DNA of 64,000 nucleotides from Listeria innocua (lineage in GTDB: Bacteria > Bacillota > Bacilli > Lactobacillales > Listeriaceae). The DNA lies in assembly GCF_028596125.1 (NCBI RefSeq), contig NZ_CP117229.1, positions 2,588,001 to 2,652,000 of the forward strand. Reading direction: 5' to 3'. Position numbers and translations under genes: made by a program. The notes beneath the pieces were generated by a model, which was not told where the DNA came from, searched no databases, and worked only from the letters and a program-made list of their open reading frames with translations. This document shows, one piece after another, positions 1-10,570 of the stretch. Position 1 is the first letter of the stretch. Every line of letters begins with the position of its first letter.

Positions 1-1172
1 GAAACAACGCCAGCGCCTACTGTACGTCCGCCTTCACGGATAGAGAATTTAGTACCGTCTTCGATAGCGATTGGTGCAATTAGTTCAACTGCAAGCTCAA
101 TGTTATCACCAGGCATTACCATTTCAGTACCTTCTGGAAGTGTAACAATACCAGTTACGTCAGTAGTACGGAAATAGAATTGTGGGCGGTAGTTGTTGAA
201 GAATGGAGTGTGACGTCCACCTTCTTCTTTAGTTAAAACATAAGTTTCAGCTTTGAAGTTAGTGTGTGGAGTAATCGAACCTGGTTTAGCTAATACTTGA
301 CCACGTTGGATATCTTCACGAGCAACACCACGTAGAAGTGCGCCAATGTTGTCGCCAGCTTCAGCGTAGTCTAGTAATTTACGGAACATTTCTACTCCAG
401 TTACTACTACTTTTTTGCTTTCTTCTTCAATACCGATAACTTCTACTTCGTCACCAACTTTAACTTGTCCACGTTCAACACGTCCAGTTGCAACTGTTCC
501 ACGACCAGTGATTGAGAATACATCCTCAACTGGCATCATGAATGGTTTGTCAGTATCACGTTCTGGAGTTGGAATGTAAGAATCTACAGCTTCCATTAAC
601 TCGTCAATTTTAGCTTCCCAGTCAGCTTCACCTTGAAGTGCTTTAAGAGCTGAACCTTTGATTACAGGAATGTCATCGCCAGGGAATTCATATTCAGTTA
701 ATAGATCACGAATTTCCATTTCAACTAATTCTAGTAATTCTTCATCGTCAACCATGTCACATTTGTTCATGAATACAACGATGTATGGAACACCAACTTG
801 ACGTGAAAGTAAGATATGTTCACGAGTTTGTGGCATTGGGCCATCAGCAGCAGATACTACTAAGATAGCTCCGTCCATTTGTGCAGCACCAGTGATCATG
901 TTTTTAACGTAATCGGCATGTCCTGGGCAGTCAACGTGTGCATAGTGACGGTTGTCAGTTTGGTACTCAACGTGAGCAGTAGAGATTGTGATACCACGTT
1001 CTCTTTCTTCTGGAGCACCATCAATTTGATCATAAGCTTGTGCATCAGCAAAGCCTTTTTTAGCAAGTACAGTTGTAATTGCAGCTGTTAAAGTAGTTTT
1101 ACCATGGTCAACGTGTCCAATAGTACCAATGTTAACATGGGGTTTAGAGCGGTCAAATTTTTCTTTTGCCAT
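1..1172 (-). CDS. tuf: Elongation factor Tu (partial, 3' end outside window)
   Basis: EF-Tu delivers aminoacyl-tRNA to the ribosome as a GTP complex. Translating the minus strand from the ATG at 1172 gives [20 protein letters not shown], then the G1 loop GHVDHGKT, switch [10 protein letters not shown] and G4 NKCD. The frame stays open to base 1, so about 390 residues are present of the usual 395 and only the extreme C terminus is missing. An AGGAGGAT ribosome binding site precedes the start. It is the last gene of the str operon, about 109 bases after fusA. The gap is AT-rich and could hold a separate promoter, but I cannot prove one. Confidence 0.98.
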   Translation of the reverse strand, partial: MAKEKFDRSKPHVNIGTIGHVDHGKTTLTAAITTVLAKKGFADAQAYDQIDGAPEERERGITISTAHVEYQTDNRHYAHVDCPGHADYVKNMITGAAQMDGAILVVSAADGPMPQTREHILLSRQVGVPYIVVFMNKCDMVDDEELLELVEMEIRDLLTEYEFPGDDIPVIKGSALKALQGEADWEAKIDELMEAVDSYIPTPERDTDKPFMMPVEDVFSITGRGTVATGRVERGQVKVGDEVEVIGIEEESKKVVVTGVEMFRKLLDYAEAGDNIGALLRGVAREDIQRGQVLAKPGSITPHTNFKAETYVLTKEEGGRHTPFFNNYRPQFYFRTTDVTGIVTLPEGTEMVMPGDNIELAVELIAPIAIEDGTKFSIREGGRTVGAGVV

Positions 1173-1280
1173 TTTAAAATATCCTCCTCGATAATTCAAT
1201 AATTATTTTTTACTTAGCTTAAATTTAAACTAAGTAATACTTCTAACTAAAGTTATACTTGATGTTGCGAAAAAAATCAA

Positions 1281-3368
1281 TTAATCTTCTTTGTTGTTTC
1301 CACCATTAGCTTTAATGATTTCTTCAGCAATAGATTTAGGAACTTCTTCATAGTGGTCAAATTGCATAGTGTATACACCACGACCTTGCGTACCTGAACG
1401 AAGGTGAGTTGCATAACCAAACATGTTTGCAAGTGGTACAAATGCGCGAACAACTTGAGCGTTACCGCGAGCTTCCATACCATCTACACGACCACGACGG
1501 GAAGTAATGTTACCCATGATATCACCAAGGTATTCTTCTGGGATAACAACCTCTACAGCCATCATAGGCTCAAGGATTACAGGATCACATTTCTTAGCAG
1601 CATTACGTAATGCCATTGAAGCAGCCACTTTGAAGGCCATTTCATTGGAATCGACGTCATGGTAAGATCCGTCGTAAAGTTTTGCTTTGATGTCAATCAG
1701 TGGGTAGCCTGCAAGTACACCATTATCTAGTGCGCCTTCAAGACCTGCTTGTACAGCTGGGATGTATTCACGTGGAACAACCCCACCAACGATTGCATTT
1801 TCAAATTCAAATCCTTTACCTTCTTCGTTTGGTCCGAATTCAATCCAAACGTGACCATATTGTCCACGTCCACCGGATTGACGTACGAATTTACCTTCAA
1901 CTTGAGCAGATTTACGGAATGTTTCACGATAAGAAACTTGTGGATCACCAACGTTAGCTTCAACGCGGAATTCACGTTTCATACGGTCAACAAGGATGTC
2001 AAGGTGAAGTTCACCCATACCGGAGATAAGAGTTTGGCCAGTTTCTTGGTCAGTTTCAGCACGGAAAGTTGGATCTTCTTCCGCTAGTTTCGCAAGAGCT
2101 TGCCCCATTTTATCTTGGTCAGCTTTCGATTTAGGTTCGATAGCGACTTGGATAACTGGTTCTGGGAATTCCATGGATTCTAAGATAATTTGTTCTTTTT
2201 CATCACATAAAGTGTCCCCAGTAGTTGTATCTTTAAGTCCTACGGCAGCAGCGATGTCACCAGCGTATACGATCGAAATCTCTTCACGGTGATTAGCGTG
2301 CATTTGAAGGATACGTCCAACACGTTCACGTTTACCTTTAGTCGAGTTTTGTACATATGAACCGGAATTCAAAGTACCAGAATAAACACGGAAGAAAGTT
2401 AAGCGTCCAACATAAGGGTCAGTCATAACTTTGAATGCTAGGGAAGAGAATGGTTCTGAATCATCAGCGTGACGAGCAGCTTCTTCTCCATCAGGCAATA
2501 CGCCGTTAATAGCTGGAACATCTGTTGGTGCTGGAAGGTAATCAAGTACTGCATCTAACATTGGTTGAACACCTTTGTTTTTGAATGCTGTACCACAAAC
2601 TACAGGATAGAACTCAACGTTAAGTGTTCCTTTACGGATACCAGCTTTAAGTTCTTCTTTTGTAATTTCTTCGCCTTCTAGGTATTTCATCATTAGCTCT
2701 TCGTCAAGTTCAGCAACTGCTTCCACTAATTTACCGCGGTATTCGTCTGCTAAGTCTTTCAGATCAGCTGGAATTTCTTTAATATGAGGGTCATTTCCTA
2801 AATCATCTTCGTAATACAACGCGTTCATTTCGATTAAGTCAATGATACCTTCAAATGTATCTTCGGCCCCGATTGGGAGTTGGATTGGGTGCGCGTTGGC
2901 AGCCAAACGTTCATGCAAAGTACCTACAGAATATAGGAAGTCTGCGCCGATTTTGTCCATTTTGTTGACGAATACTACACGAGGAACCCCGTAAGTAGTA
3001 GCTTGACGCCAAACTGTTTCTGTTTGTGGTTCTACACCAGATTGTGCATCTAGAACCGCAACAGCACCATCAAGTACACGAAGCGAACGTTCAACTTCAA
3101 CTGTGAAGTCTACGTGTCCTGGTGTATCGATAATATTTACTCGGTAGCCTTTCCATTGAGCTGTTGTCGCAGCAGAAGTGATAGTAATACCACGTTCTTG
3201 CTCTTGCTCCATCCAGTCCATTTGAGAAGCACCTTCATGGGTTTCACCAATTTTGTGAATACGCCCTGTATAGAAAAGGATACGTTCAGTAGTGGTAGTT
3301 TTACCCGCATCAATGTGGGCCATGATACCAATATTACGAGTCTTTTCTAAGGAGAACTCTCTAGCCAT
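1281..3368 (-). CDS. fusA: Elongation factor G
   Basis: The 695-residue translational GTPase drives ribosomal translocation and, with RRF, recycling. The sequence shows G1 [12 protein letters not shown] near residues 17-28, switch [12 protein letters not shown]4 NKMD, then domain II, the EF-G-specific domain IV and a C-terminal EF-G fold ending [15 protein letters not shown]. Length matches bacterial EF-G. The start [12 protein letters not shown] has a GGAGAAAT ribosome binding site. It lies between rpsG and tuf in the conserved str operon order rpsL-rpsG-fusA-tuf, all leftward. Nothing unusual is seen, apart from a chance parS-like 16-mer in the coding sequence near 1764. Confidence 0.98.
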   Translation of the reverse strand: MAREFSLEKTRNIGIMAHIDAGKTTTTERILFYTGRIHKIGETHEGASQMDWMEQEQERGITITSAATTAQWKGYRVNIIDTPGHVDFTVEVERSLRVLDGAVAVLDAQSGVEPQTETVWRQATTYGVPRVVFVNKMDKIGADFLYSVGTLHERLAANAHPIQLPIGAEDTFEGIIDLIEMNALYYEDDLGNDPHIKEIPADLKDLADEYRGKLVEAVAELDEELMMKYLEGEEITKEELKAGIRKGTLNVEFYPVVCGTAFKNKGVQPMLDAVLDYLPAPTDVPAINGVLPDGEEAARHADDSEPFSSLAFKVMTDPYVGRLTFFRVYSGTLNSGSYVQNSTKGKRERVGRILQMHANHREEISIVYAGDIAAAVGLKDTTTGDTLCDEKEQIILESMEFPEPVIQVAIEPKSKADQDKMGQALAKLAEEDPTFRAETDQETGQTLISGMGELHLDILVDRMKREFRVEANVGDPQVSYRETFRKSAQVEGKFVRQSGGRGQYGHVWIEFGPNEEGKGFEFENAIVGGVVPREYIPAVQAGLEGALDNGVLAGYPLIDIKAKLYDGSYHDVDSNEMAFKVAASMALRNAAKKCDPVILEPMMAVEVVIPEEYLGDIMGNITSRRGRVDGMEARGNAQVVRAFVPLANMFGYATHLRSGTQGRGVYTMQFDHYEEVPKSIAEEIIKANGGNNKED

Positions 3369-3433
3369 GTTGTATTTCTCCTTCCATAAAACAATTTTTC
3401 AGGCAATACGCCTGGAATTTGTTAGTGATTTTT

Positions 3434-3904
3434 TTACCAACGATAGTGAGCGAACGCTCTGTTAGCATCAGCCATTTTGTGTGTATCTTCGCGTTTCTTA
3501 ACAGAAGCACCAGTATTATTGGCAGCATCCATGATTTCGCGAGCAACACGTACTTCCATTGTTTTCTCTCCACGAAGGCGAGCATAATTTACTAACCAAC
3601 GAAGACCAAGAGTAGAACGACGGTCAGCACGTACTTCGATAGGTACTTGATAGTTAGCACCACCTACACGGCGAGCTTTAACTTCAAGAAGAGGCATAAT
3701 GTTCTTCATAGCTTGTTCAAATACTTCCATCGGATCTTTACCAGTTTCTTGTGCAATGATATCGAATGCGGAATATAGGATAGCTTGAGACTTTCCACGT
3801 TTTCCGTCAACCATCATTTTATTAATTAAACGAGTTACTAGTTTCGAATTATAAATCGGATCTGGTAACACGTCACGTTTAGCAACAGGACCTTTACGAG
3901 GCAT
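3434..3904 (-). CDS. rpsG: 30S ribosomal protein S7
   Basis: S7 is a primary 16S rRNA-binding protein that nucleates the 30S head. The protein [20 protein letters not shown] has 156 residues, the family length, with the typical [14 protein letters not shown] core and the ending [10 protein letters not shown]. An upstream in-frame start would add six residues, but the AAAGGAGGATATCCG ribosome binding site lies inside that extension and fixes the start at 3904. It is 30 bases downstream of rpsL. In many bacteria S7 autoregulates the str operon; no such element was identified here. Confidence 0.98.
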   Translation of the reverse strand: MPRKGPVAKRDVLPDPIYNSKLVTRLINKMMVDGKRGKSQAILYSAFDIIAQETGKDPMEVFEQAMKNIMPLLEVKARRVGGANYQVPIEVRADRRSTLGLRWLVNYARLRGEKTMEVRVAREIMDAANNTGASVKKREDTHKMADANRAFAHYRW

Positions 3905-3934
3905 CGGATATCCTCCTTTCATATTTTATAAGTA

Positions 3935-4348
3935 TTATTTTTTAGGTTTTTTCGTACCGTATTTAGAACGGCTTTGTCCTCTATTTTCAACACCAGCTGT
4001 ATCAAGCGCTCCACGAACGATATGATAACGTACCCCTGGTAAATCTTTTACACGTCCACCACGAATAAGAACAACACTATGTTCTTGTAAGTTGTGACCA
4101 ATACCAGGAATGTAAGCTGTTACTTCAATACCATTACTCAAACGTACACGGGCATATTTACGAAGCGCCGAGTTAGGTTTTTTAGGAGTCATGGTACCAA
4201 CACGAGTACATACGCCACGTTTTTGCGGAGAGTTAACGTCTGTTAGTTCTCTTTTAAAACTGTTTAGGCCCTTGTTCAAAGCAGGTGATGTAGATTTTTT
4301 AATTTTAGATTGACGAGGTTTGCGTACTAATTGGTTAATTGTAGGCAT
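3935..4348 (-). CDS. rpsL: 30S ribosomal protein S12
   Basis: S12 lies at the decoding centre of the 30S subunit. The 137-residue protein starts [15 protein letters not shown] and carries [11 protein letters not shown] and the loop [14 protein letters not shown]. Both lysine-bearing positions associated with streptomycin resistance (in PKKPNS and GRVKDLPG) are wild type. The start at 4348 follows AAGGAGGAATTTATCCC; the longer in-frame ORF from 4384 covers that ribosome binding site and is unlikely. It is the first gene of the str operon, behind a roughly 135-base leader. Confidence 0.98.
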
Positions 4349-4488
4349 GGGATAAATTCCTCCTTCCTTATTTAGTAGTTCCACACATCCAGGTGGTTCA
4401 TTTTTTCGGTAAAATAAAATGGCTGTAAGTTCGACCTACAACGCTGTTTTATTTTCAGACCTCTGTTTATAGTAGAGGCACCTTGAAT

Positions 4489-4517
4489 ATAGTAACACCT
4501 TGAGGTTTAGATGTCAA
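4489..4517 (-). promoter_or_regulatory. Promoter of the str operon
   Basis: On the minus strand TTGACA (4517-4512) is separated by 17 bases from TACTAT (4494-4489), a near-consensus SigA promoter. Transcription would start near 4482 and leave a leader of about 135 bases before rpsL. The leader holds an AT-rich inverted repeat (arms AAATAAAA and TTTTATTT around 4412-4455). Both promoter hexamers lie within the palindrome at 4491-4526 or overlap it. Confidence 0.8.
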
Positions 4518-4526
4518 GGTGTTACT
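4491..4526. repeat. 13-bp perfect inverted repeat over the str promoter
   Basis: The arms AGTAACACCTTGA and TCAAGGTGTTACT flank a 10-base loop. The palindrome begins 15 bases before the dGTPase gene's end codon in transcription terms, so it could stop transcription from that gene. It lacks a U-tract on the minus strand, however, and it contains most of the str promoter. It may be a hairpin terminator-like roadblock or an operator; sequence alone does not decide. Confidence 0.7.
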
Positions 4527-4540
4527 TGAAATTTAGTTAA

Positions 4541-5938
4541 TTAGCTTAGTCCATTCAAACGTTGATATAAATCTTTCGCGTAGCTGTCGGTCATGCCGCA
4601 AATGAAGTCTGTTACGAGAAGTAATCGCAAGTAAAGTTTCATTGTTTCGCTTTCGCCTTCTGCGTTTTTGCGGTAGCAGCCTAGGTAGTTGTCGGAAATC
4701 AAGGTTAGTAGGCGTTTATCTTTGGCTGTTTGGCGTTCTGGGGTTTCGCTATCATAGTAGATAACTGCTGGAATAAACGTTTCAAGCAATTTGGAGATGA
4801 TTTCGTTGCCGGCGATTTCGGATTCAACGATACCTTTGTCTTGGTAAATATACGTGAATGATAGGCTTTGTAAAATTTGTACGAGTTGTTCGGCGCTCGA
4901 AGCATCAATGAGCGAATCGTTGAATGTGCCTGCCATGATTGCGTCGTAGTTTTCGTAAAACACTTCGAGTGAGCGATTGATTAATTGGCCGCGGACGTTC
5001 GATGCTAGCCATTGTTGTACGATGAAACTTTCTTCTTGTCCTTCGTAGCGCTCGCTTTTTTTCTTGAGTTCGTTGTAGCACGCGGCAGTTACTTTATTAT
5101 GCTCTTCTACTTCTTCAAAACCTTTTAAGATTTGCGTGATGTTGACGATGCCTTTTTTCACGCCGTCTTCTAGGTCGGCATTTAGGTACGCGATGTCGTC
5201 TGCTACTTCAAGTAAGTAGGTTAGCGGATGACGGTTATCAAGCGCTTCTGTTGCTGTTGTTATTTCATTAAAAAGTGATTCATCCGCGTAAAAATAGCCT
5301 AGTTTTTTGCTTTTGATTTGTTTTTTATTTACTTTTAAGGAAGAAACTGGGTATTTGATGACCGCGTTTAAAGTGGCAAATGTTAGGTTTAAGCCGTATT
5401 GGTCGAAAAGATAATGCAGTTTGGAAACTACGCGGAGCACTTGCGCATTACCTTCAAAGTAGTAAAAGTCTTCTTTCATTTGCGGTGTTAAGATTTCTGC
5501 TAGGCTTTTATTTTTGTAAGTGATGGTTGCTAAATTGTCGCGGAACCACTCACGGATACTTTCTTCGCCAAAATGACCGAACGGCGGATTCCCCATATCG
5601 TGTAAAAGTCCTGCACAAGCAAGGATTTCCGGGATTTTGTCCGCATGATCTTTTGTAAAATCTTTGTCTAATTTTTCTTCTTGAATCGTGTGTGTAACCA
5701 TGTTTCCCATTGATTTTGCAATTGTACTTACTTCCATTGAATGGGTTAGTCGTGTCCGCACAAAATCACTTTTTTCTAGTGGGAATACTTGGGTTTTATC
5801 TTGTAAACGGCGAAATGACGCACTCATAACGATGCGTTGAAAGTCGTTTTCAAAAGCGCTACGTACGTCGGTGTTTTTCGAGCGAGTGACACCGGATTCG
5901 CGGCGGCGTTTGTCATTTAATAGTTTATCCCATTTCAT
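4541..5938 (-). CDS. dgt: dGTPase-like HD-domain deoxynucleoside triphosphate triphosphohydrolase
   Basis: The 465-residue protein has the N-terminal signature of Dgt proteins: RRRESGVTRSKNTDVRSAFENDFQRI, FRRLQDKTQVFPLE and the metal-binding HD residues LTHSMEV (His66) and LLHDMGNPPFGHFGEE (His113-Asp114). The family hydrolyses dGTP, or several dNTPs, to deoxynucleoside and tripolyphosphate and so shapes nucleotide pools. Length fits the longer Dgt class with a C-terminal helical extension. It is cotranscribed with the acetyltransferase 15 bases upstream and read towards the str promoter. Substrate preference cannot be told from the sequence. Confidence 0.88.
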   Translation of the reverse strand: MKWDKLLNDKRRRESGVTRSKNTDVRSAFENDFQRIVMSASFRRLQDKTQVFPLEKSDFVRTRLTHSMEVSTIAKSMGNMVTHTIQEEKLDKDFTKDHADKIPEILACAGLLHDMGNPPFGHFGEESIREWFRDNLATITYKNKSLAEILTPQMKEDFYYFEGNAQVLRVVSKLHYLFDQYGLNLTFATLNAVIKYPVSSLKVNKKQIKSKKLGYFYADESLFNEITTATEALDNRHPLTYLLEVADDIAYLNADLEDGVKKGIVNITQILKGFEEVEEHNKVTAACYNELKKKSERYEGQEESFIVQQWLASNVRGQLINRSLEVFYENYDAIMAGTFNDSLIDASSAEQLVQILQSLSFTYIYQDKGIVESEIAGNEIISKLLETFIPAVIYYDSETPERQTAKDKRLLTLISDNYLGCYRKNAEGESETMKLYLRLLLVTDFICGMTDSYAKDLYQRLNGLS

Positions 5939-5953
5939 TTAAATCTCATCCTT

Positions 5954-6433
5954 TCATAGGTTGCTTAGTTTTTCCATTTCGGCTTTAGAGAGCCTATGTA
6001 CGGTCCATTCTGACATTTTTTCTGCGCCAATTTTTTCGTAAAAATCCATGCCTGATTTGTTTTCATTTAGGCACCACCACTCAAATCTACCGCAATCACG
6101 TGCTAGGGCAAGTTTGGATAAATAGCTGAAAAATTGTGTCCCAAAGCCCTTTCCGCGCATTTCTGGAATGATGTAAAGGTCTTCTAAGTATAAGCCTTTT
6201 TTGCCAAGTAATGTGGAAAAATTATGGAAAAAGAGTGCGAAACCAACTGGCTCACCTTGGTATTCAGCGATAATTACTTCGGCTGACTTTTCTTGAAAAA
6301 GGGCTTTGTGTAGGCCGGATTCGGTTGCTACTACATCTTTTTCAATGCCTTCATGAATTGCAAGTTCGGTAATAAAACGAAGAATTAACTTCGTGTCCTT
6401 TTCTGTCCCGTTTCGAAATGCTAGTTGTGTCAT
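5954..6433 (-). CDS. GNAT-family N-acetyltransferase, spermidine/spermine acetyltransferase-like
   Basis: This 159-residue protein is a single GNAT domain. The acetyl-CoA pyrophosphate-binding loop reads RGKGFG after the strand LYLEDLYIIPEM, and the C-terminal FEWWCLNENKSGMDFYEKIGA motif is typical of the SAT1/diamine acetyltransferase subgroup. A polyamine substrate is therefore plausible, but it is inferred only from this motif. It starts MTQLAFRNGT after a GGAAGAGA ribosome binding site and is followed closely by dgt. Confidence 0.8.
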   Translation of the reverse strand: MTQLAFRNGTEKDTKLILRFITELAIHEGIEKDVVATESGLHKALFQEKSAEVIIAEYQGEPVGFALFFHNFSTLLGKKGLYLEDLYIIPEMRGKGFGTQFFSYLSKLALARDCGRFEWWCLNENKSGMDFYEKIGAEKMSEWTVHRLSKAEMEKLSNL

Positions 6434-6521
6434 ATATCTCTTCCTTTTCGTTGTCGTATTTATTTAAGTATAAGCTAGTGCGGGGGATGTATCAATTAAA
6501 AAATAGCTTCCATATAATAGA

Positions 6522-6557
6522 AAAAAACTAGGCGCTTTTTAGGCAACCTAGTTTTTT
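6522..6557 (-). terminator. Intrinsic terminator of the pentitol/PPP operon
   Basis: AAAAAACTAGG pairs with CCTAGTTTTTT, giving a stem with flanking A and T tracts just after the stop of the last operon gene (6564). The stem is followed by a U run on the minus strand. Confidence 0.85.
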
Positions 6558-6563
6558 CATGTT

Positions 6564-7208
6564 TTATTTTTTTAATCCTTTAATACAAGCTACTTTATCT
6601 GTTGCTCCAAAGAAGTACGATCCGGCAACGAGGACATCTACGCCGGCTTGTTTACATTTTTCTACGGTTTCGGCATTTACGCCACCGTCTACTTCGATCA
6701 CATAGCTGCCGTTATTTTCTCGGCGCCAATTATCCAGATAGCGCATGTTTTCAATCGTTGAATCAATGAATGATTGTCCGCCAAATCCAGGATTTACTGT
6801 CATTTGTAAAACTAAATCTACGTCGCCCAAAATAGCATCCAGCACGCTCGCCGGAGTTCCCGGATTAAGCACGACTCCCGCTTTACATCCCGCTGCTTTA
6901 ATTTGTTGAATGACGCGGTGGATGTGCGGTGCGGCTTCGATATGCACGGAAATAATGTGCGCCCCAGCTGCTGCAAATTTTTCAATGTAGTTTTCTGGGT
7001 TTGAGAGCATTAAGTGGACATCAAGTGGGATAGTCGCCGTTTTGCCAATTTGTTCGACCATATCAATTCCAAACGTCAGGTTCGGCACAAAATGTCCATC
7101 CATGACATCGATATGAAGGTAGTCAGCTCCGGCCTGTTCTGCTTCTTTAATGGAGTTTGCCATATTCATATAATCAGCTGCAAGTAAAGATGGCGCTACG
7201 AATGTCAT
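6564..7208 (-). CDS. rpe: Ribulose-phosphate 3-epimerase (copy 1)
   Basis: The 214-residue TIM-barrel enzyme interconverts ribulose 5-phosphate and xylulose 5-phosphate. It shows the strand-one motif APSLLAADY, the catalytic aspartate in [12 protein letters not shown], metal ligands in DVHLMLSNP, the loop [12 protein letters not shown] and the phosphate-binding EVDGGV. Length is typical. Its start overlaps the end of transketolase by 4 bases, so the two are translationally coupled. It is the last gene of the pentitol operon, which also contains a second, diverged Rpe at 9254. Confidence 0.95.
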   Translation of the reverse strand: MTFVAPSLLAADYMNMANSIKEAEQAGADYLHIDVMDGHFVPNLTFGIDMVEQIGKTATIPLDVHLMLSNPENYIEKFAAAGAHIISVHIEAAPHIHRVIQQIKAAGCKAGVVLNPGTPASVLDAILGDVDLVLQMTVNPGFGGQSFIDSTIENMRYLDNWRRENNGSYVIEVDGGVNAETVEKCKQAGVDVLVAGSYFFGATDKVACIKGLKK

Positions 7209-9220
7209 ACGCGCACACCCGCTTTCGCAATCATAGCTTCTACACGATTCGCCACATTTTCTGGCGTGAAGCCATAAGCGTTAAACAAATCTTTCGCAGG
7301 GGCAGATGCGCCGAAGTGATTGATTCCTAACATATCGCCTTCTGACCCAATAAATTCTTTCCAACCGAATGTTGCTCCAGCTTCAATCGCAAATCTCGCT
7401 GTGACTTCTTTTGGTAAAATGCTTTCTTTATAAGCATCGGTTGTTTTTTCAAAGCGTTCCCAGCTGGATAAACTAACAACGGAAACGTCGATATCTTTTT
7501 TCGCAAGTTCGGCTTTCGCTTCAATTGCAAGGGACACTTCGGATCCTGTTGCGATAATGATAGCGTCTGGTTTGGAACTATTTGCTGGTGCTACGATATA
7601 AGCACCTTTATCTACACCTGCATCTACTTCTTCTTGTGCATTTTCAAGTACTGGTAAGTCTTGGCGTGATAGTACAAGTGCGATTGGACCGTGCGTGTTA
7701 GTTGCAGCAATTTCCCAAGCAGCGCGAGTTTCTTTGGCATCGGCTGGGCGGATAACTGTTAGGCCTGGCATGGCACGGAGCGAGGCTAGTTGTTCGATTG
7801 GTTCATGTGTCGGGCCGTCTTCACCTACAGCGATACTGTCATGCGTGAATACATACGTTACTGGGAGTTGCATTAAAGCAGCCATCCGCATTGCTGGACG
7901 CACATAGTCTGAGAAGACGAAGAAAGTGGAGCCAAATACTCGTAAACCGCTATGAAGCGCCATTCCGTTTAACATTGCTCCCATCGCAAATTCGCGCACA
8001 CCGAACCAGATATTTTTACCAGCTGGGTCTTGAATGCTGTATGCTGGGCTCGCATCAATAAATGTTTTGTTCGAGCAACCTAAGTCAGCGGATCCCCCGA
8101 ACAGTTCCGGTAATTCGGCTGCAATTGCGTTAATCATTTTTCCAGAAGCAGAGCGTGTTGCAACATTTGTGCCCGCTTCAAAAGTTGGCAAATTAGCGTT
8201 CCAATCGGCAGCTACTTCTCCCGCTAACACGCGGTCTAATTGACTTGCAAGTTCTGGGAATTCTTTTTTGTAATTAGCGAGCATTGTGTTCCAAGCGCCC
8301 TCTAGTTTTTCCCCGCGTGCTTTGTAATTTCTTAAATAATCACGAACTTCAGCTGGTACTGTGAAAGGTTCTTCTGCCCATTCATAATGTTCTTTCGCAC
8401 CATTCGCTTCTTTTTCACCGAGCGGAGCACCGTGACTTGCAGAGCTTCCTGCTTTTGTTGGCGCGCCGTAACCGATGACTGTTTTCACTTCGATTAGCGT
8501 TGGTTTTGATGTTTCTAATTTTGCTTGAACAATTTTTTCTTGAATTGCCGCTAAATTATTGCCATCTTCTACGCGTAAAACTTGCCAGCCGTATGCACGG
8601 AAACGATCTGCTGCATTTTCACTGAACGTTGCACTTAAATCGCCATCTAAACAAATATCATTGGAATCGTACAATACGATTAATTTTCCAAGTCCTAAAT
8701 GCCCTGCAAGTGAGGCTGTTTCTGATGCCACACCTTCCATCAAGTCACCGTCACCGCAAATCGCATATGTGTAATGGTCGACAATTGGATAATTAGGTTG
8801 GTTATACTCCGCCGCCAAATGAGACTCTGCAAGCGCCATTCCAGCCGCCATACCAATCCCTTGTCCAAGCGGGCCACTCGTTGCATCAACTCCCGCAGTC
8901 CATCCAAATTCAGGGTGTCCTGGTGTCAAACTATCTAATTGACGGAACTGTTTTAAGTCCTCCATTTTTACATCATAACCAAATAAATGAAGCATACTAT
9001 AAAGTAGTGCGGACCCGTGTCCTGCTGATAAAACAAAGCGATCGCGGTTAAACCATTCTGGGTTGGCTGGGTTGAATACTAAATGTTTTGCAAATAGCAT
9101 ATACGCCATTGGAGCTGCTCCCATCGGCATTCCTGGGTGCCCTGAGTTTGCTTTCTCAATCATATCAATGGATAACGAACGAATCGTGTCCACAGCTTGT
9201 CTATCTAATGTTTTTTTCAA
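7205..9220 (-). CDS. tkt: Transketolase
   Basis: This is a thiamine-diphosphate enzyme that moves two-carbon units between pentose phosphate pathway sugars. The N terminus [24 protein letters not shown], the TPP motif GDGDLMEGV and the C-terminal [18 protein letters not shown] are all present in about 671 residues. Start choice: the ATG at 9229 sits directly on GAGGGAG, and a TTG at 9238 has no ribosome binding site. A TTG at 9220 lies 9 bases from GAGGGAG and gives the N-terminal length seen in Bacillus Tkt, so I prefer it. The gene lies inside the pentitol operon and probably serves it rather than being the only housekeeping Tkt. Confidence 0.95.
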   Translation of the reverse strand: MKKTLDRQAVDTIRSLSIDMIEKANSGHPGMPMGAAPMAYMLFAKHLVFNPANPEWFNRDRFVLSAGHGSALLYSMLHLFGYDVKMEDLKQFRQLDSLTPGHPEFGWTAGVDATSGPLGQGIGMAAGMALAESHLAAEYNQPNYPIVDHYTYAICGDGDLMEGVASETASLAGHLGLGKLIVLYDSNDICLDGDLSATFSENAADRFRAYGWQVLRVEDGNNLAAIQEKIVQAKLETSKPTLIEVKTVIGYGAPTKAGSSASHGAPLGEKEANGAKEHYEWAEEPFTVPAEVRDYLRNYKARGEKLEGAWNTMLANYKKEFPELASQLDRVLAGEVAADWNANLPTFEAGTNVATRSASGKMINAIAAELPELFGGSADLGCSNKTFIDASPAYSIQDPAGKNIWFGVREFAMGAMLNGMALHSGLRVFGSTFFVFSDYVRPAMRMAALMQLPVTYVFTHDSIAVGEDGPTHEPIEQLASLRAMPGLTVIRPADAKETRAAWEIAATNTHGPIALVLSRQDLPVLENAQEEVDAGVDKGAYIVAPANSSKPDAIIIATGSEVSLAIEAKAELAKKDIDVSVVSLSSWERFEKTTDAYKESILPKEVTARFAIEAGATFGWKEFIGSEGDMLGINHFGASAPAKDLFNAYGFTPENVANRVEAMIAKAGVRV

Positions 9221-9253
9221 AACTGTCATCTCCCTCAAATTGTTTGTGCTTTA

Positions 9254-9928
9254 TTACACATACTTTTCTGCGTCTGACCAAATGTGTACTAGTCTTTCTG
9301 CATAACTCGTTTTATCTCGGTCATGAAATAACGCGGATGTGCCTAGTACATAAATATCTGGTAAACAATCTCGCATCAAGCCTACTGTTTCTTTATTAAT
9401 ATTGCCGTCTACTTCAATGAGCGGCGCATGGACTTTCCCAGCTAGTTTTGCTTTTAAATCATGCAGTTTTGGTAATACATCTGTTTGGAATTTTTGCCCT
9501 GCAAAACCTGGATTTACCGTCATCATTAACACCATTTCGACCTCATCTAAATACGGATAAATGGCTTCAATAGGGGTTTCCGGATTTATCGCGATCGATG
9601 GTTTAATATTGTAAGAACGGATTTTCTGGATTACTTCTGACACATCTTCTGCTACTTCCACATGAAACGAGATATATTCAGGTTTCGCAGTGGCATACAT
9701 GTCAATATATTTAAGTGGGGTAATCGTAGCCAAATGTATGTCTAAGGGGATTTCTGTGTTATTTCGTACTATTTCCAAATATTCTGGACCTAGTGCTAGA
9801 TTATTCACATATATACCATCCATCACATCGCAGTGTAGTAGTTCCACACCAGCAGATTCGAGGCGCCGGAGCTCTTCACCTAAATGTAGTTGGTCTGCAC
9901 ACATAATTGAAGCGGCTATTTTCCTCAT
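9254..9928 (-). CDS. Ribulose-phosphate 3-epimerase family protein (copy 2)
   Basis: The 224-residue TIM-barrel protein belongs to the Rpe family: IAASIMCADQ, LHCDVMDGIYVNN, LDIHLATITP, MTVNPGFAGQKF and EVDGNI. It differs from copy 1 in active-site loops (DGNI for DGGV, and a changed HL..TP segment), so it may act on a related ketose phosphate, in the manner of the AlsE and SgcE branches of the family. The ATG at 9928 follows GTGAGGATGAAC; the GTG at 9940 overlaps that ribosome binding site. It sits between rpiB and tkt. Confidence 0.85.
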   Translation of the reverse strand: MRKIAASIMCADQLHLGEELRRLESAGVELLHCDVMDGIYVNNLALGPEYLEIVRNNTEIPLDIHLATITPLKYIDMYATAKPEYISFHVEVAEDVSEVIQKIRSYNIKPSIAINPETPIEAIYPYLDEVEMVLMMTVNPGFAGQKFQTDVLPKLHDLKAKLAGKVHAPLIEVDGNINKETVGLMRDCLPDIYVLGTSALFHDRDKTSYAERLVHIWSDAEKYV

Positions 9929-9936
9929 GTTCATCC

Positions 9937-10377
9937 TCACTTTCTTTCAAGTTCAGTAATTTTATCCAAGCGGCGTTTATGGCGATCTCCTGCAAATGAT
10001 GCCTCAAGCCAAGTATCCACAAGTAAAAGTGCTAATCCTTCGCCGATAACACGTTCGCCTAGGCAGAGAACATTGCTATTATTATGTTCACGAGTGGCAC
10101 GCGCGGAAAAAGTATCAGAAACAACTGCTGCACGGATTCCATCGACTTTATTCGCAGCAATACTCATACCAATTCCAGTTCCACAGCACAAAATCCCAAG
10201 ATCAGCTTGTCCGCTTACTACTTGATTCGCGACCTCTTCCGCATAAGACGGAAAATCGACACTTTCGTCTGTATATGTTCCAATATCAACAACTTCAATA
10301 TCTTTTTCACGTAAATGTTTCACAATGGCATCTTTTAGTCTACGTCCGCCGTGGTCGCAACCAATTGTTAATTTCAT
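9937..10377 (-). CDS. rpiB: Ribose-5-phosphate isomerase B family protein (operon copy)
   Basis: This 146-residue RpiB/LacA-family isomerase interconverts ribose 5-phosphate and ribulose 5-phosphate or related aldose/ketose phosphates. Motifs are GCDHGGRRLK near the start, the catalytic-base cysteine in GILCCGTGIGMSIAANK and the ATREHNN loop. The start follows a GAAGGTG ribosome binding site. A second member, with about the same length and motifs, lies at 19418 in the plus orientation. The operon context points to pentitol-derived pentose phosphates. Confidence 0.92.
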   Translation of the reverse strand: MKLTIGCDHGGRRLKDAIVKHLREKDIEVVDIGTYTDESVDFPSYAEEVANQVVSGQADLGILCCGTGIGMSIAANKVDGIRAAVVSDTFSARATREHNNSNVLCLGERVIGEGLALLLVDTWLEASFAGDRHKRRLDKITELERK

Positions 10378-10434
10378 TTAATTTCACCTTCATTAATAGA
10401 TTTTTTTCTTTTAACGTCTTATAATGAAATGGAA

Positions 10435-10462
10435 CCGAGAACATACGCGAATATGTTCTCGG
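10435..10462 (-). other. Intercistronic hairpin between dehydrogenase and rpiB
   Basis: CCGAGAACATA and TATGTTCTCGG form a perfect 11-bp stem around a 6-base loop, followed on the minus strand by a weak T-rich stretch (TTCCATTTCATT). It lies in the 190-base gap between two operon genes. It could protect the upstream transcript segment or partly attenuate the pentose-phosphate half of the operon. Confidence 0.7.
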
Positions 10463-10570
10463 CTCATTTCTAAGGATGACTACTGTAAACATCTGAGCCC
10501 GAGAAGCTTTGGATTCGTTTGCACGGTTATCCTTTTTTTGATGTTTTTTCATACAGCCCATCCTCCATTA

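Noticed and set aside
1764-1779. parS-like 16-mer in fusA (GTATTCACGTGGAACA)
   Set aside because: It has mismatches in the outer arm and lies in conserved codons (REYIPAV), so it is most likely chance. A ParB ChIP experiment would settle it.
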